This document shows positions 16,511 to 26,106 of a stretch of 40,789 bases of DNA, piece after piece. The first letter of the stretch is position 1. Each line of letters begins with the position of its first letter. Where the stretch lies: the NCBI RefSeq assembly GCF_009857885.1, contig NZ_WWER01000012.1:1-40789 (forward strand). Reading direction: 5' to 3'. Origin of the DNA: Pusillimonas sp. TS35. Its GTDB lineage: Bacteria; Pseudomonadota; Gammaproteobacteria; Burkholderiales; Burkholderiaceae_B. The notes beneath the pieces are model-generated. The model had not been told where the DNA came from, ran no database searches, and was given only the letters and a program-made list of their open reading frames with translations. Both the position numbers and the translations under genes were made by a program.

Positions 16511-17227
16511 TCATTTCCGTCGCTTTCCCAGCTGGGCAAGAAGATCGACACATATACTATGTACTTCCTCGCGAGGTGCCAATTCCTCGGGAGCTGGCTC
16601 AGGCGGAGGAACGTCCGCCAAACGCCGCGCACGCTCAGACTCGCCGTAACGAAGGACTGGGCGACCAACTTCATTCCAACGCGCATTCACTTCCTGCAGC
16701 CATGCCAATGGAGCAACAATTGAATGACCCGCTGAGCGCGCGCCAAGGAATTCATAATTCAACAACCGGGCGCGCTCTGGCGGCAGAGAAGCCAACCATT
16801 GCTCAATTTCTTGATGCCTCTTTGTGGGGCCTCGCGGACGTGCGGCTACATCTCTGGCACGGAATCGCGCCTGCCGATTTGAAGCGCCCTCGCGCGCACG
16901 AAGCATGTCCTCAACGCGCTCGATCAGCAGCGGATGATAGTACCGACGATTTGTAGCGAGAAACCAACCGGAGAGAATTCTTGGCTTAAGGTCCTGCCAT
17001 TGGCCAGAATCGACACCGGCCAACTTACACAGCAAAAGATCACTTTCTGGCAAACTGCCGCATGGCACTTGTCGCCAGGATTGCCACAAAATCATGATCA
17101 AAAATGGCCGCTCAGATTCAGAAAGTAATGTCCAGCCGTCGGACCGCTCCCAAGCCAAATAATCGATTTCTAGCCGCCAACCTTTCGCATTTACGTCACT
17201 GGGGTAGGGGGGATTAGATCCATCCAT
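16511..17227 (-). CDS. DUF1376-like (YdaU-type) replication-associated protein
   Basis: 238 residues from the ATG at 17227, chosen because AAGGA lies eight bases upstream; the ATG at 17236 is too near that site. The N-terminal part, with WRLEIDYLAWERSD and WYL-type aromatic spacing, then an acidic helix ending in a small Trp-rich region (residues about 20-110), resembles the DUF1376 domain of phage and island replication proteins. The rest is charged and proline-rich with no clear fold. It lies directly behind the AlpA-type gene in one operon, a typical pair in integrated elements. Confidence 0.6.
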   Translation of the reverse strand: MDGSNPPYPSDVNAKGWRLEIDYLAWERSDGWTLLSESERPFLIMILWQSWRQVPCGSLPESDLLLCKLAGVDSGQWQDLKPRILSGWFLATNRRYYHPLLIERVEDMLRAREGASNRQARFRARDVAARPRGPTKRHQEIEQWLASLPPERARLLNYEFLGARSAGHSIVAPLAWLQEVNARWNEVGRPVLRYGESERARRLADVPPPEPAPEELAPREEVHSICVDLLAQLGKRRK

Positions 17228-17238
17228 GACGCCCATCC

Positions 17239-17505
17239 TTAGTCAATTCTCACAATTCTTGCCGACACGCACCCCTTTTCTGCTTCATCGGTGAGAGTAA
17301 GCTGACGTAGCGTCGCCCTCACGACGCTGGAATGCCACACCGAATGCCGCCGTCCCAAGCGCACAGGCTGCGGAATCACTCCACTCGCGATCCACCTATG
17401 CAGCGTTGCAAGCGAAATCCCTAGCCTCGTTGCAAATTCATAACGAGAAATAAGTGCGTCATCTGCCAGCGGTGACAGGGCAGCGCGATGTGTAATTTTG
17501 GCCAT
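17239..17505 (-). CDS. AlpA/excisionase-family helix-turn-helix regulator
   Basis: 88 residues with a MerR-like winged HTH: LISRYEFATRLGISLATLHR then WIASGVIPQPVRLGRR, the standard AlpA/Xis pattern. Such proteins control integrase expression or direct excision of P4-like islands. GGAG lies eight bases before the ATG. It is more than 22 kb from the integrase at the right edge, so it may belong to another, decayed element. Its stop is next to the start of the DUF1376-like gene. Confidence 0.8.
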   Translation of the reverse strand: MAKITHRAALSPLADDALISRYEFATRLGISLATLHRWIASGVIPQPVRLGRRHSVWHSSVVRATLRQLTLTDEAEKGCVSARIVRID

Positions 17506-17636
17506 CTACGAAACTCCATAACGAATTGAGATACATCCCGAGACTCACGCCTCGCCTGCCTCACATTGTTGATGTGCCTACCCAAAAGAACCACCCGCAG
17601 TGATAATACGATTTTCATTACTCCAGAAATTGAACG

Positions 17637-18401
17637 ATGGTGAATAACTTGCCGCGCAGTAAAGGACGCCCGCCCATTCACCCCGTTGATCGAATTCGCA
17701 CCCAAGTCTGGTTCTACACCGTCAAACATGTTTCCAGCCTACCCTCAGCCTATTCAATCGAAATGCGGCTGGACGGAGATAGGATCAGAAAGCGGGATAC
17801 GGATGTAGCGAGACCTCGTAAATGGGATGGCTACGAGAAGGGGAAATTTGTCCCAACAGACAAGCCGGGCCCTCGAAATGCTATAGACCAGGCAGAATCC
17901 GTTTTCCCTGGAACAGCCAAACTATTTCGCAGCCCTCTCTGGGACGTACTCAAGAAACGGAAGTTTGATCAGCTCCAAATCGACAACGCATTGTTTTCCC
18001 TCGATCCTTGGATCGTTGCGTTATTGTTTGGATCAAAACCACGAGAGGGTGAGGCTCGGCCTAGGCTACTTCCTTTTGATGCAGGCAGTGCGCGTCTTCT
18101 ACAAACTCTGGCAAGCTTTGACTCACTGGTAGCCATCGTACTGATGGCGCACCTGGCCGAAACCATCGCTTCGCCCCAGCTGCGCGAGCTTGCAGTTAAC
18201 ACTTATATTGGCATGCAGGAAAAATTGCGAGACACACCCGGTATCAAAGAAGTTGCTGTTGATTTTTTTCATTTGGTCGATAGTTACTGTAAACACTGGA
18301 CTTTCCTATCTGCAAGCCAGCGAATGGAAGTTGCTTTTTTCTCTGGACAGGAACCAAGTGAGAATGCACAGCCCGTGAAGTTTCGTCTCCCCGGCCTATA
18401 G
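17637..18401 (+). CDS. Hypothetical protein, 254 residues, divergent from the AlpA gene
   Basis: Not recognised. The N-terminal part is basic (SKGRPPIHPVDRIRTQVWF), followed by mixed helices and a hydrophobic helical segment near residues 155-185 (SLVAIVLMAHLAETI). No catalytic motif is evident. It is transcribed away from the AlpA/DUF1376 pair and its end overlaps by six bases the end of the small convergent gene. The position suggests an island accessory or regulatory gene. No good Shine-Dalgarno sequence is seen before the ATG. Confidence 0.65.
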   Translation: MVNNLPRSKGRPPIHPVDRIRTQVWFYTVKHVSSLPSAYSIEMRLDGDRIRKRDTDVARPRKWDGYEKGKFVPTDKPGPRNAIDQAESVFPGTAKLFRSPLWDVLKKRKFDQLQIDNALFSLDPWIVALLFGSKPREGEARPRLLPFDAGSARLLQTLASFDSLVAIVLMAHLAETIASPQLRELAVNTYIGMQEKLRDTPGIKEVAVDFFHLVDSYCKHWTFLSASQRMEVAFFSGQEPSENAQPVKFRLPGL

Positions 18402-18647
18402 ACTCTCAGCATAAGAAAGGGAATTCAGGCGCATTCTGAGTACCGAGGCAAGGGCTCGGATTCCTTTTCCCCTTTGCTCAGGTCTCCTACGCGTCATATA
18501 GACAGCTGCTCCTATAAGCCCTAAAGCCGCAGCTGTTGAAATCTCGCGCTTGTTGTTGTCTTTTAATTCTTGTTCTAGTTCTAGTTCTAGTCTCGTGACT
18601 TCAGCATCACCTACCCGTAACAAACGCGTTTCCGGCCCGTATCCCAA
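18396..18647 (-). CDS. Small hypothetical protein with one possible membrane segment
   Basis: 83 residues from a TTG start preceded by GGGGAG at short spacing. A Leu/Glu repeat segment RLELELEQEL (residues 19-28) is encoded by short tandem repeats of CTAGTT, then comes a Gly/Ala-rich hydrophobic segment STAAALGLIGAAVYM and a basic tail. It might be a small membrane protein. The short repeat and rare start keep confidence low. Confidence 0.4.
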   Translation of the reverse strand: MGYGPETRLLRVGDAEVTRLELELEQELKDNNKREISTAAALGLIGAAVYMTRRRPEQRGKGIRALASVLRMRLNSLSYAESL

Positions 18648-18662
18648 ATCACTCCCCTGCTA

Positions 18663-18692
18663 TTGACCGAAACAGCAAGAGCCGCATAAAAT
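18663..18692 (+). promoter_or_regulatory. Promoter of the candidate small RNA
   Basis: TTGACC (18663-18668) and TAAAAT (18687-18692) are spaced by 18 bases, a good sigma70 promoter starting near 18699. No protein gene follows before the terminator at 18909. Confidence 0.6.
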
Positions 18693-18698
18693 AAGGCC

Positions 18699-18909
18699 AG
18701 CCGGGGAGTTTTTCGAGTGAGCCCCAGGCCACCAACGATTTCTTTTTTGAGTTCCATTGCAACCTGTGCCGTTAAGCATAAAACTGCCATTCGGAAGACT
18801 TATGCTTTAAATCCCGATCGGCAACATTATGGTTTATCGGGATCAGGGGTTAGACTACAAAGTTTGCCTGAAATTGTTGAAAGCCAGTCATTTGACTGGC
18901 TTTTTTTTC
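18699..18909 (+). ncRNA. Candidate small RNA, about 210 nt
   Basis: A promoter at 18663-18692 and a strong terminator at 18881-18909 frame about 210 bases without a credible reading frame; an 86-codon frame starting at 18717 runs through the terminator. Inside are two further stems: AAGCATAA (18774) with TTATGCTT (18800), and ATCCCGAT (18811) with ATCGGGAT (18836). It could be a regulatory sRNA or an RNA component of a nearby system. No family recognised. Confidence 0.5.
18881..18909 (+). terminator. Intrinsic terminator
   Basis: AAGCCAGTC (18881-18889), loop ATTT, GACTGGCTT (18894-18902), then a run of T to 18908. A strong Rho-independent terminator on the plus strand, closing the candidate small RNA. 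Confidence 0.85.
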
Positions 18910-19468
18910 GCTTTTGCTCTTCGGCTCACTACAAGATCCAAACCCTCGACCAGCGGGGCCTCGAAAAAATATCTTAAATTACCCTCAAAAATTTAGACTT
19001 CGCGCTATACGGTTGTGCAGCACCACTACAAACCGACGGCCGAACCGAAATGGCGCCCGACTCGGGGTACAGCAGACAACGACAGTCTCCGTGCCACCAG
19101 TGGACTCATAAAAGCCCGCAAGACCTGCAGGGCTATACCGCTGCCGCTTCGAAGGACGCTCACACGCACCGGCTTCGAAGGGATACGTCTGACCGGGGGA
19201 AAGCACTGAAAAACAGACGCAGGGCGGCGAAGTTAGCACCCTGATTGCGCAAGGCTGACGGGCGACGCCGATCCCATACCGCAATACGGGAGGGGCGAGG
19301 CTGAGTGGAAGGCTTATCTCATTAGATTGGGAGGGCTGGGCTCTGCCTCCCCCACCCGCAATTGCTTTGCAGGAGTATCCGTTCTGGCAGAGCCTAGGAA
19401 ATTTCAGTAGTACTCAGCGCAAGCCATTCCCAAAAAACAAGTATCTACGCAGCGAGAATTGGGGTGGC
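18910..19468. other. Intergenic region, no gene recognised
   Basis: About 560 GC-rich bases between the sRNA terminator and the end of the DUF499 gene. A minus-strand frame of 99 codons (18985-19284), rich in Cys, Arg and Pro, has no visible domain. GGGAGG (19329) can pair with CCTCCC (19345), without a T-run. It could hold a decayed RNA or IS fragment. Confidence 0.35.
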
Positions 19469-22333
19469 TCAATCCTCCTCAAACTCCGCAGGTTTGAATT
19501 TCAGCACACTGCAATTTTCCTTGATGGTTCGCTGCAACACCTCAGTAAACCCGTCGGGCTTGCGAGCCTCTATTTCGACCGAAATAGTTACCTCTACGCC
19601 CAACTGGGAGGTGAAGTGTTGAACCACCTCATCCATGATGTTCGCAAAGTCCATCTTAGCTCTAACAGGATCCAGGCTAACTGTGCCGTAGAAGCGCTTC
19701 CTGAGGGCTACGGAAGTCTCACCGCTGGATTCTGTGTCCTCGCCATCGCTACGCGAGGATCCCTGCCCCGCTCTTGCACCACTTCCTTGGCTTGAGCGCC
19801 CATCAGAAGCCGGGTCCTGCTCACCATCGATGCCACCCTCAGGCAAGGAACCAGTCGGACGCAGCGGCTCATGCAGCTTGCGTGTATAGGCAAGCGCCAC
19901 CTCGCGTTCAATTAGCAACGAAGACTCATTGAGCTCAACGACCGCACCTCGCCCGAAAACAAACCCCAGGTAGCGATCCACCTCCTTGCCTGAAGCAAAG
20001 CCGAAGAAGTCTTCAGTATCCAGGCCTCTAGCAATGGCATCACGAAATACCTGATCGTTCGCCAACCTGGGCAGATAGAGATAGTGGCAACTGTCTTGCC
20101 ATACCTTCAAAGCGCCGACATCAGAAGCACCTCCTTTGAAGTACCAGTCGGCCAGAACTTTACGCAAATGAATTGGAGACCATTCGTAAACGACCCACTC
20201 TTCTTCGCGCAACCGGTCTTCAATGGTTTGAACCAAATTAGTAGCTGTAGGAGAAACTGCCACCACTTCCCAACCTAGCTCCGGACGACCTTGCACGAAG
20301 CTCTCAACCGGCGCCAGCATCCACTTCCAGGTTTCTCGAATCAATCCGTTCAACGACTGTTCTGCGATATCACGATTGCGCTTAGACTGGTTCAGATGCG
20401 ACAAGTCCTGGTTCAACGTACCACCCTCGATATCGGACGCTATTGATCGCCATGCCAGATAAATTCTGCCCTGCTCCTTTAAGCGGCTTACCACATCAAA
20501 ATCCGGTGCCAGAAAAATTAGACGGTTTTGCTTTTGTCGGGGCTGATCGCCACGGTTACGCAAAATCCTCTCGGCTTCAGTAAACGCCTGGTTGGTTTCG
20601 TTGCGGCTGTAGCCTGCACTAACCGGCAACACAACCAAACGAGGACCAGCGCCATAGTCATCAGGCACATCAACTGAAGGGGTGAAGACGTGGATACCAC
20701 CGAAATGATGCCCACGGCCGAATACCCTCGCTACCCGGTCTTTAAGCAGAGGGATCAGATCATCGCGCTCACTGATACTCTGAATGCGACTTTCCATTTC
20801 ACGGCGCAAGTTGGGCTTCGTATCCAGCCAATAACGATCCTGCTCTGCGTATAGATGGTGCAAGCGGTCACGCAAGCGCTTGAGCACATCCTCGAATACA
20901 CCGATCGTTTGCCCAGGCTGCACTGTGCCCAGCAGAATCCGTTCAGTCTGAATGCCACGAATCATCTGCGACTGCGTTGAAGGCGCGCTGCCTAAGAAAA
21001 TGGCACGTGCGGCCCGCCGCGCGGCTTGAACCCCGCCAAATAATGTATGGTGACCATCAATATCCGCTGGAACTGAACGTGGACCATCCACCTCTTTCTC
21101 AATCACTGGCTCCCACCCCTGAGGGAGATAGTGAATGGACTTATTGCGCACGTTGACGTCGTCCAGCGGCAGGGAGCCGGGCATAATCAGCGCATCACGG
21201 TTGTCTGAATTCCACAACCTGTGGATAACTGTGGCCATGTACTGAAGCACACCCCGTGTACGCTGGAACTTGTCTAATGTAGACCAATCCTCGTACAGGC
21301 GGTCGAACACCTCTGGATGTATGGGATAACACCCACATAGGCGCTCATAGTATTCATTTGACTGGGTTTCTACTGGAAACTTCTCGGCATGCTTGCGGTA
21401 AAAATCGGAAAACTGGCGGCATATGCCCTCAACCTCGCCCCGCTCGCCCGAACTCTCAAACAAGCGGCGGCGCACAATCTCGAACGCTTCGCGCGAGCCC
21501 ACTGGCTTCCAAACTGACTCTACTCGAGCAAAGTATTTTTCCAGCGAATTCAGTGCGCGTTGGCCCATCGTGCCACCAACTTCCAGCTCAGACTCGGGCA
21601 AAGATGCAAGCAAGATAGCGTTGGGAACCGCCTTCAAGGCTTCGGTAAGCGCCTGGATGAAGCTAATGTTGCTATCAAACGTGCCGCCCTTATACTGCTT
21701 GCCTAGCTCCAGTTGGCGCACGTAGGCCACCAGCTCGTCAATCAGAATCACGCATGGTGCTGCACGGGTTAGCAGCTCCTGCAACGTTTCTTTTCCAGGT
21801 GAAGTGCCATCGACATCGCTCTCGGCCACCATGCCATATCCCTCTTCACCCAGCAACCGCCAAGCTAACTCGCCCCAAAGCGTATTGACTGTGATTGAGC
21901 CATAGGTGCTGGGCTGGCTGGGCGACTGCCGAATGCCATCAAGCACTGCAATACGCGCGCGTGGCAAATTGGTAATACCAGCCTCATCCAAAATGGTCGG
22001 GATCCCCAAGAGCTTGTCCGCACTCACCTCGCGGTTGCCCATGTGGAAAACTGCCAGCATGGTGTGCGTTTTACCGCCCCCAAAAGCCGTTTGCAGTTGA
22101 ATTACAGGGTCACCACCCTGGCCTGCTAACCGTTGAGCCACCGAGATGAGTAACAGTCGCATGCCCTCGGTGATGTACGTGCGCGAAAAGAACTTTTCGG
22201 CATCCTGGTACTCTGCTGTAGCTGTACCATTAGCCACTTGAGTGATGTCAGCCGCAAATTCGGACTGCTTGAACGAGCCTTCCAAAACGTCTTTGTGCGG
22301 GCGGGCGATTTCACGCCAAGGCTTCAATGACAT
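19469..22333 (-). CDS. DUF499-family AAA-like ATPase of a phage-defence operon
   Basis: 954 residues from the ATG at 22333, chosen for AGGAG seven bases upstream. Walker A is [10 protein letters not shown] (81-90) and Walker B lies in [12 protein letters not shown]. This is the DUF499 pattern seen beside DUF1156 methyltransferases in anti-phage operons. Near residues 845-880 is a low-complexity Ser/Gly/Asp linker ([18 protein letters not shown]), and the C-terminal domain after it may bind partners. The ATPase presumably couples recognition to DNA or nucleoprotein remodelling; mechanism is inferred. Last gene of the five-gene minus-strand operon, 48 bases after the membrane-protein gene. Confidence 0.85.
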   Translation of the reverse strand: MSLKPWREIARPHKDVLEGSFKQSEFAADITQVANGTATAEYQDAEKFFSRTYITEGMRLLLISVAQRLAGQGGDPVIQLQTAFGGGKTHTMLAVFHMGNREVSADKLLGIPTILDEAGITNLPRARIAVLDGIRQSPSQPSTYGSITVNTLWGELAWRLLGEEGYGMVAESDVDGTSPGKETLQELLTRAAPCVILIDELVAYVRQLELGKQYKGGTFDSNISFIQALTEALKAVPNAILLASLPESELEVGGTMGQRALNSLEKYFARVESVWKPVGSREAFEIVRRRLFESSGERGEVEGICRQFSDFYRKHAEKFPVETQSNEYYERLCGCYPIHPEVFDRLYEDWSTLDKFQRTRGVLQYMATVIHRLWNSDNRDALIMPGSLPLDDVNVRNKSIHYLPQGWEPVIEKEVDGPRSVPADIDGHHTLFGGVQAARRAARAIFLGSAPSTQSQMIRGIQTERILLGTVQPGQTIGVFEDVLKRLRDRLHHLYAEQDRYWLDTKPNLRREMESRIQSISERDDLIPLLKDRVARVFGRGHHFGGIHVFTPSVDVPDDYGAGPRLVVLPVSAGYSRNETNQAFTEAERILRNRGDQPRQKQNRLIFLAPDFDVVSRLKEQGRIYLAWRSIASDIEGGTLNQDLSHLNQSKRNRDIAEQSLNGLIRETWKWMLAPVESFVQGRPELGWEVVAVSPTATNLVQTIEDRLREEEWVVYEWSPIHLRKVLADWYFKGGASDVGALKVWQDSCHYLYLPRLANDQVFRDAIARGLDTEDFFGFASGKEVDRYLGFVFGRGAVVELNESSLLIEREVALAYTRKLHEPLRPTGSLPEGGIDGEQDPASDGRSSQGSGARAGQGSSRSDGEDTESSGETSVALRKRFYGTVSLDPVRAKMDFANIMDEVVQHFTSQLGVEVTISVEIEARKPDGFTEVLQRTIKENCSVLKFKPAEFEED

Positions 22334-22381
22334 ACCTACTCCTAAAATTTCCATTTACGCGTGACAATAAAGGCGCTTCCC

Positions 22382-23158
22382 TTAGCATTTCAGCCTCATC
22401 TTTCCCTGAGCAACAAGCGTTTGGTGTGCATCAAACGCATTTGACACAGCGTTATTAACCAAACTTACATCCTCGCTTACCCAATCGGGCCACTCCCAGT
22501 CGCTAATGTGGTCCTGGGGAACTACAGATTGCAGACCAGCTCGTGTCGGCGAGGACTTCAGGGATAAAAGTTTAGAAAACTCGCGCGCCTCGTTCCAAAA
22601 TACGCGCTTTGCGTCCTCCAGATCGGAAGCATGAAATCGATATTCCGGCGCGCCCCATTTGTCAATAAAATCATCCAAAGAGGATAGTTCGTCCAAATGA
22701 AAACTATGGCCAAAATCATGTTCACTCAATAATCGAATAGACCTAGAGCTAGATGGCAAAAGAACTAAGAGATCATTAAATAATGACAGGTCGCTATTCC
22801 GCTCCCAGTCGTCAACTTGATTTTTCAGCACCCGATTGCGCTCGGATATCCATATGAAAAACAGATTATGAAGCAACGCAAAAGCCACCAGTAGTGTGCC
22901 GATCCAATATGGCATCTGCCCTCTGTCGACATATATCTGAGCTAATTGATCCTGAATATCTAACCCTAACCAGCCCGCGAGCCATTTAATTAGGAGGTAA
23001 TGAAGAACGGGCGGTGCAATAAGCACTGCTGCTGCGAGCCACAGAACTCTACGAGCCAATCTGTTACTTGCATCCGGGAAAAGCCAATGCAAGACCCACG
23101 ATGCTGATCTCTTCAGCCACGACTCGCCCGACTCATTAAGTGATGATGGCCTTTGCAT
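22382..23158 (-). CDS. Two-pass membrane protein in the DUF499/DUF1156 operon
   Basis: 258 residues from the ATG at 23158, which follows the DUF1156 stop as TAAgATG (coupled translation); a longer frame would overlap that gene. There are two hydrophobic segments: one in LWLAAAVLIAPPVLHYLLI and one in WIGTLLVAFALLHNLFFIW. They are joined by a short loop and followed by a soluble C-terminal domain of about 150 residues with Asp/Glu-rich helices. The family is not recognised. Its position inside a DNA-acting defence operon is unusual and would place part of the system at the inner membrane, perhaps as a sensor of injection or an effector. Confidence 0.7.
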   Translation of the reverse strand: MQRPSSLNESGESWLKRSASWVLHWLFPDASNRLARRVLWLAAAVLIAPPVLHYLLIKWLAGWLGLDIQDQLAQIYVDRGQMPYWIGTLLVAFALLHNLFFIWISERNRVLKNQVDDWERNSDLSLFNDLLVLLPSSSRSIRLLSEHDFGHSFHLDELSSLDDFIDKWGAPEYRFHASDLEDAKRVFWNEAREFSKLLSLKSSPTRAGLQSVVPQDHISDWEWPDWVSEDVSLVNNAVSNAFDAHQTLVAQGKMRLKC

Positions 23159-23159
23159 C

Positions 23160-26060
23160 TTAAAAATCCAACCCGACCTGGCTTCCTTTATGCCCAAGGT
23201 CATGTGAGGCCGAAACGATCGCGTGCCATGAGCCAATTAGTTCGTTATAGGCGCGCGCCTCCTCTGCCCATTTCTTACGCTCGCACAAGGTATATAAATG
23301 ATAGGCAAGCTGGCGGACAGCTTCACCTTTTTCAGGCATTTTGGCCAGCAACTCGCCCGCAGCCGACTCTCCCTGACGGTTCAGACGGCGAATCATCTGG
23401 TGGCAGGCTTCCCATATGGGAATATTGGAGTCTTTGACAGGATCCCAATCAGCCTCGTACTCTTTCCAACGCAGCAGCCGGACTTTACCCCCGCCAGACT
23501 CGACCACACCGGCGGCCCTAACCCTGTCGACGTTGGTCCCCTTGGCACGGGCCAGTGTGTCAGCCTCGCCAAAGAGGCCACTTACCCAACTATATTGCTC
23601 AAACCAGCTTGAGCAAAACTGGGTTTCAGCATCGAAACTGCCTGAATCCGGGCTCAGATAATCAGTAACTGCGCGATTAATCAGAACTAAGGCATCATGC
23701 ACGCTCATCCGCGAGCCGTCCTGGTTCAGGACCGCTTCACATTTGGAATAAATAGCCATTCCAGGGCCGATGGCTGCCTGAGCCAGGTCCACCGGAGCGA
23801 TTGGGGTTTGCCCAGTTTCACCACCGATCATGGTTTCCAAGGCTTCTGGCATTTCTTCTCGTAGCTGACGCTGGAAGTCGCGGCGAGAGATGGTCTCAGC
23901 ATTGGCTTGACGTTTGCGGCATACAAGGACAATGGATGAAGCTAAGGCATTAGTACCAGAGCCAATCATGCGGTTGGCCATCTCCGTGCGCATTGGCCAA
24001 GTGCCGTCTATGGAAAAACCTGCCTGAATCACCGCCTCGAGAAAGGTCACCCAACCCGTGCTGGTGGTGCTACCTTCTTTGGTCTCTGATTGCTTGAAAG
24101 CATAGTAAATGGATACGGGGAAAGCCGGATGAGCATGTAGAGCGAGGTTATGAATGGCCTTGGTCATTCCAGTCATAAAGAAGGCCTCGGCATTCTCTTT
24201 ACTTCCATGCCGATAGGGAGTAGCTACAAGCTCTTCCGCCTTGGGAACGGCCATCGTACTAAACAATGATGGGTAGATACTCCGCAAGGACTTACGCATC
24301 CAAACATAAAAAAAATCGGATAGGTCCGCATAACCGATATTGTCGTAGTAGGGGGGGTCTGTTGAGACTAGCTTCCCTAAGCTCATTCCTTGTACTGCCG
24401 CATCTTCTTGCGAAACAAAACCAGCAGGCCGCCCCGGGAGTAAAGCCAGCACCTTAGCCGCCCACTCAATCCCACTTTTCGCATTTCCTGCCGAATCAGA
24501 AAATGGATTAGTTTCTGCGTAATCCCAAGTCATCGGTATTGCTTGACGGCCAAAAGTGTTCCGGATTAACTCTTTACTTGAATGCCAAGAACATACAGTA
24601 GACCAATAGTCCACGGACTTATCCACGGCGAAACATAGATAGACGGCTACTGCCTCTCCGTACGCCGTTGCGCCAGCACCTCCCTGTGCTATCCCTAGCC
24701 CATCATCTTTAAAACCAGCGGCTTTCGCGTCGACGATCGCTTTCTCCCTAGCCTCCCCAACAAGATCCGAAAACGTGGTCAGCGCCACTAGTTGCCGACG
24801 AGAGAAGAGGTCACCATATCGAGTGAGGCCATAGAGTTGAGTGCGTATGTCTCGAGGATTGTGGTTAATCTCACTTTCTGGCTGCCACGGCGGGCTGGCA
24901 GAGGCAGCCAAACACTCGTCTTCTTTTGTGGGGGAGAGGTAAATTCGACCTGTTTTTCCCTCTACTACAACAGCCATAAGACGCTCTTTAAAAGTGCCCG
25001 CCTGACCTTGCTTTCTTATTTCCGCTACTGGAATTGGGGTCTCAGAAACTAAGCATAAAAAATTCCCTCCACGCCCGACCTTAGTGCCATCGTTAGCACT
25101 CGCTGGATATGGCCCAATTTTCACTTCAAATCTATACGTATCTCCCTCGACCACTGGATCTACATATGCCTCCTTACCTGCCTTACTCGACAGCACAAAG
25201 CTGGATACTAGCGGCACATCCACATGGCTGTATGCTGGATTGGGGCTTTTTACCGTTCGAGCCCACAACCAGGCAATGACGGTCAGCGATTCCCCTTCAT
25301 GTGCTTTAAGATCCGGACGCTCTTTCACCATTTTCTGGGTGATCGTCACCTTGGGGTATAGATTACCGATCCGCTTGAAGGCCTCTTCTCGCATCCACTG
25401 ACCATAGCGGCGTAGATCTTCAGCCAGGCCTCGAGCACCTGACCAGTCATCGGCATAACTCTCTGTATATTCCTCACCCTCGGGGAGTGGGCCTACCGGA
25501 GATCTGTCTGCAAACTTAGGCGGAATCTCGATCATCGCCTTGTTGATCATGACCGCCACAGGGTTAAGGTCTGAGGCATGACTCTCAAGCCCCAGGCGCT
25601 GAGCTTCCAACGGAATGGCTCCTCCGCCAGCAAATGGGTCATGAAAGGCCGGCAGCTTTTCAGGATTGAACAGTTCTGCCGCTTGCGGGTGGTTGCGATT
25701 CAGGTGGCAGGTTTCGCGCCAACTTTCCCAAATAGCTTGGCGAGCACGGTCCAACACCTCTTCATTATTGGTGTTTTCCCACTTCACCAATTCACGGATG
25801 ATCTGAAACAGTTTTTCCCGCTTGAGCTCGGCTTCCTTCTTGTTCACCCCATATCCCAGCTCACGCTGATAACCCGGGTCGTTGACCAACTGGGCGAATA
25901 GCACAGCGCGGGCAGCCGCCAGGGGCCGACGCGCCCACCATAAGTGCAATGTGCTGGGGTGGCCATGTCGAATAGACTTTTCACGTGCAGCACTAACGTT
26001 GATGTCATCCAGCGGCAAAGCTACTTCGATGAGTTTTTTGGGAGATTTAATCGCGGTCAT
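23160..26060 (-). CDS. DUF1156-domain DNA methyltransferase
   Basis: 966 residues. The N-terminal DUF1156 signature is clear: [20 protein letters not shown] (32-51). SAM-binding motif I is [17 protein letters not shown] (from 141), followed by SDLNPVAV, and the catalytic motif is DPPYYDN near residues 565-571, an adenine-type or N4-cytosine-type DPPY. The C-terminal part probably recognises the target. It should mark host DNA so that the helicase/ATPase machinery of the same operon spares it. It lies between the helicase gene (46-bp gap) and the membrane-protein gene (one base after the stop). Confidence 0.9.
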   Translation of the reverse strand: MTAIKSPKKLIEVALPLDDINVSAAREKSIRHGHPSTLHLWWARRPLAAARAVLFAQLVNDPGYQRELGYGVNKKEAELKREKLFQIIRELVKWENTNNEEVLDRARQAIWESWRETCHLNRNHPQAAELFNPEKLPAFHDPFAGGGAIPLEAQRLGLESHASDLNPVAVMINKAMIEIPPKFADRSPVGPLPEGEEYTESYADDWSGARGLAEDLRRYGQWMREEAFKRIGNLYPKVTITQKMVKERPDLKAHEGESLTVIAWLWARTVKSPNPAYSHVDVPLVSSFVLSSKAGKEAYVDPVVEGDTYRFEVKIGPYPASANDGTKVGRGGNFLCLVSETPIPVAEIRKQGQAGTFKERLMAVVVEGKTGRIYLSPTKEDECLAASASPPWQPESEINHNPRDIRTQLYGLTRYGDLFSRRQLVALTTFSDLVGEAREKAIVDAKAAGFKDDGLGIAQGGAGATAYGEAVAVYLCFAVDKSVDYWSTVCSWHSSKELIRNTFGRQAIPMTWDYAETNPFSDSAGNAKSGIEWAAKVLALLPGRPAGFVSQEDAAVQGMSLGKLVSTDPPYYDNIGYADLSDFFYVWMRKSLRSIYPSLFSTMAVPKAEELVATPYRHGSKENAEAFFMTGMTKAIHNLALHAHPAFPVSIYYAFKQSETKEGSTTSTGWVTFLEAVIQAGFSIDGTWPMRTEMANRMIGSGTNALASSIVLVCRKRQANAETISRRDFQRQLREEMPEALETMIGGETGQTPIAPVDLAQAAIGPGMAIYSKCEAVLNQDGSRMSVHDALVLINRAVTDYLSPDSGSFDAETQFCSSWFEQYSWVSGLFGEADTLARAKGTNVDRVRAAGVVESGGGKVRLLRWKEYEADWDPVKDSNIPIWEACHQMIRRLNRQGESAAGELLAKMPEKGEAVRQLAYHLYTLCERKKWAEEARAYNELIGSWHAIVSASHDLGHKGSQVGLDF

Positions 26061-26106
26061 TACTTACGGTTGTCCTTATGCGGCCGGAGGGAAGCGCTGG
26101 TCAAAG

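Noticed and set aside
18717-18977. 86-codon protein gene on the plus strand
   Set aside because: The frame runs through an intrinsic terminator and lacks a ribosome site.
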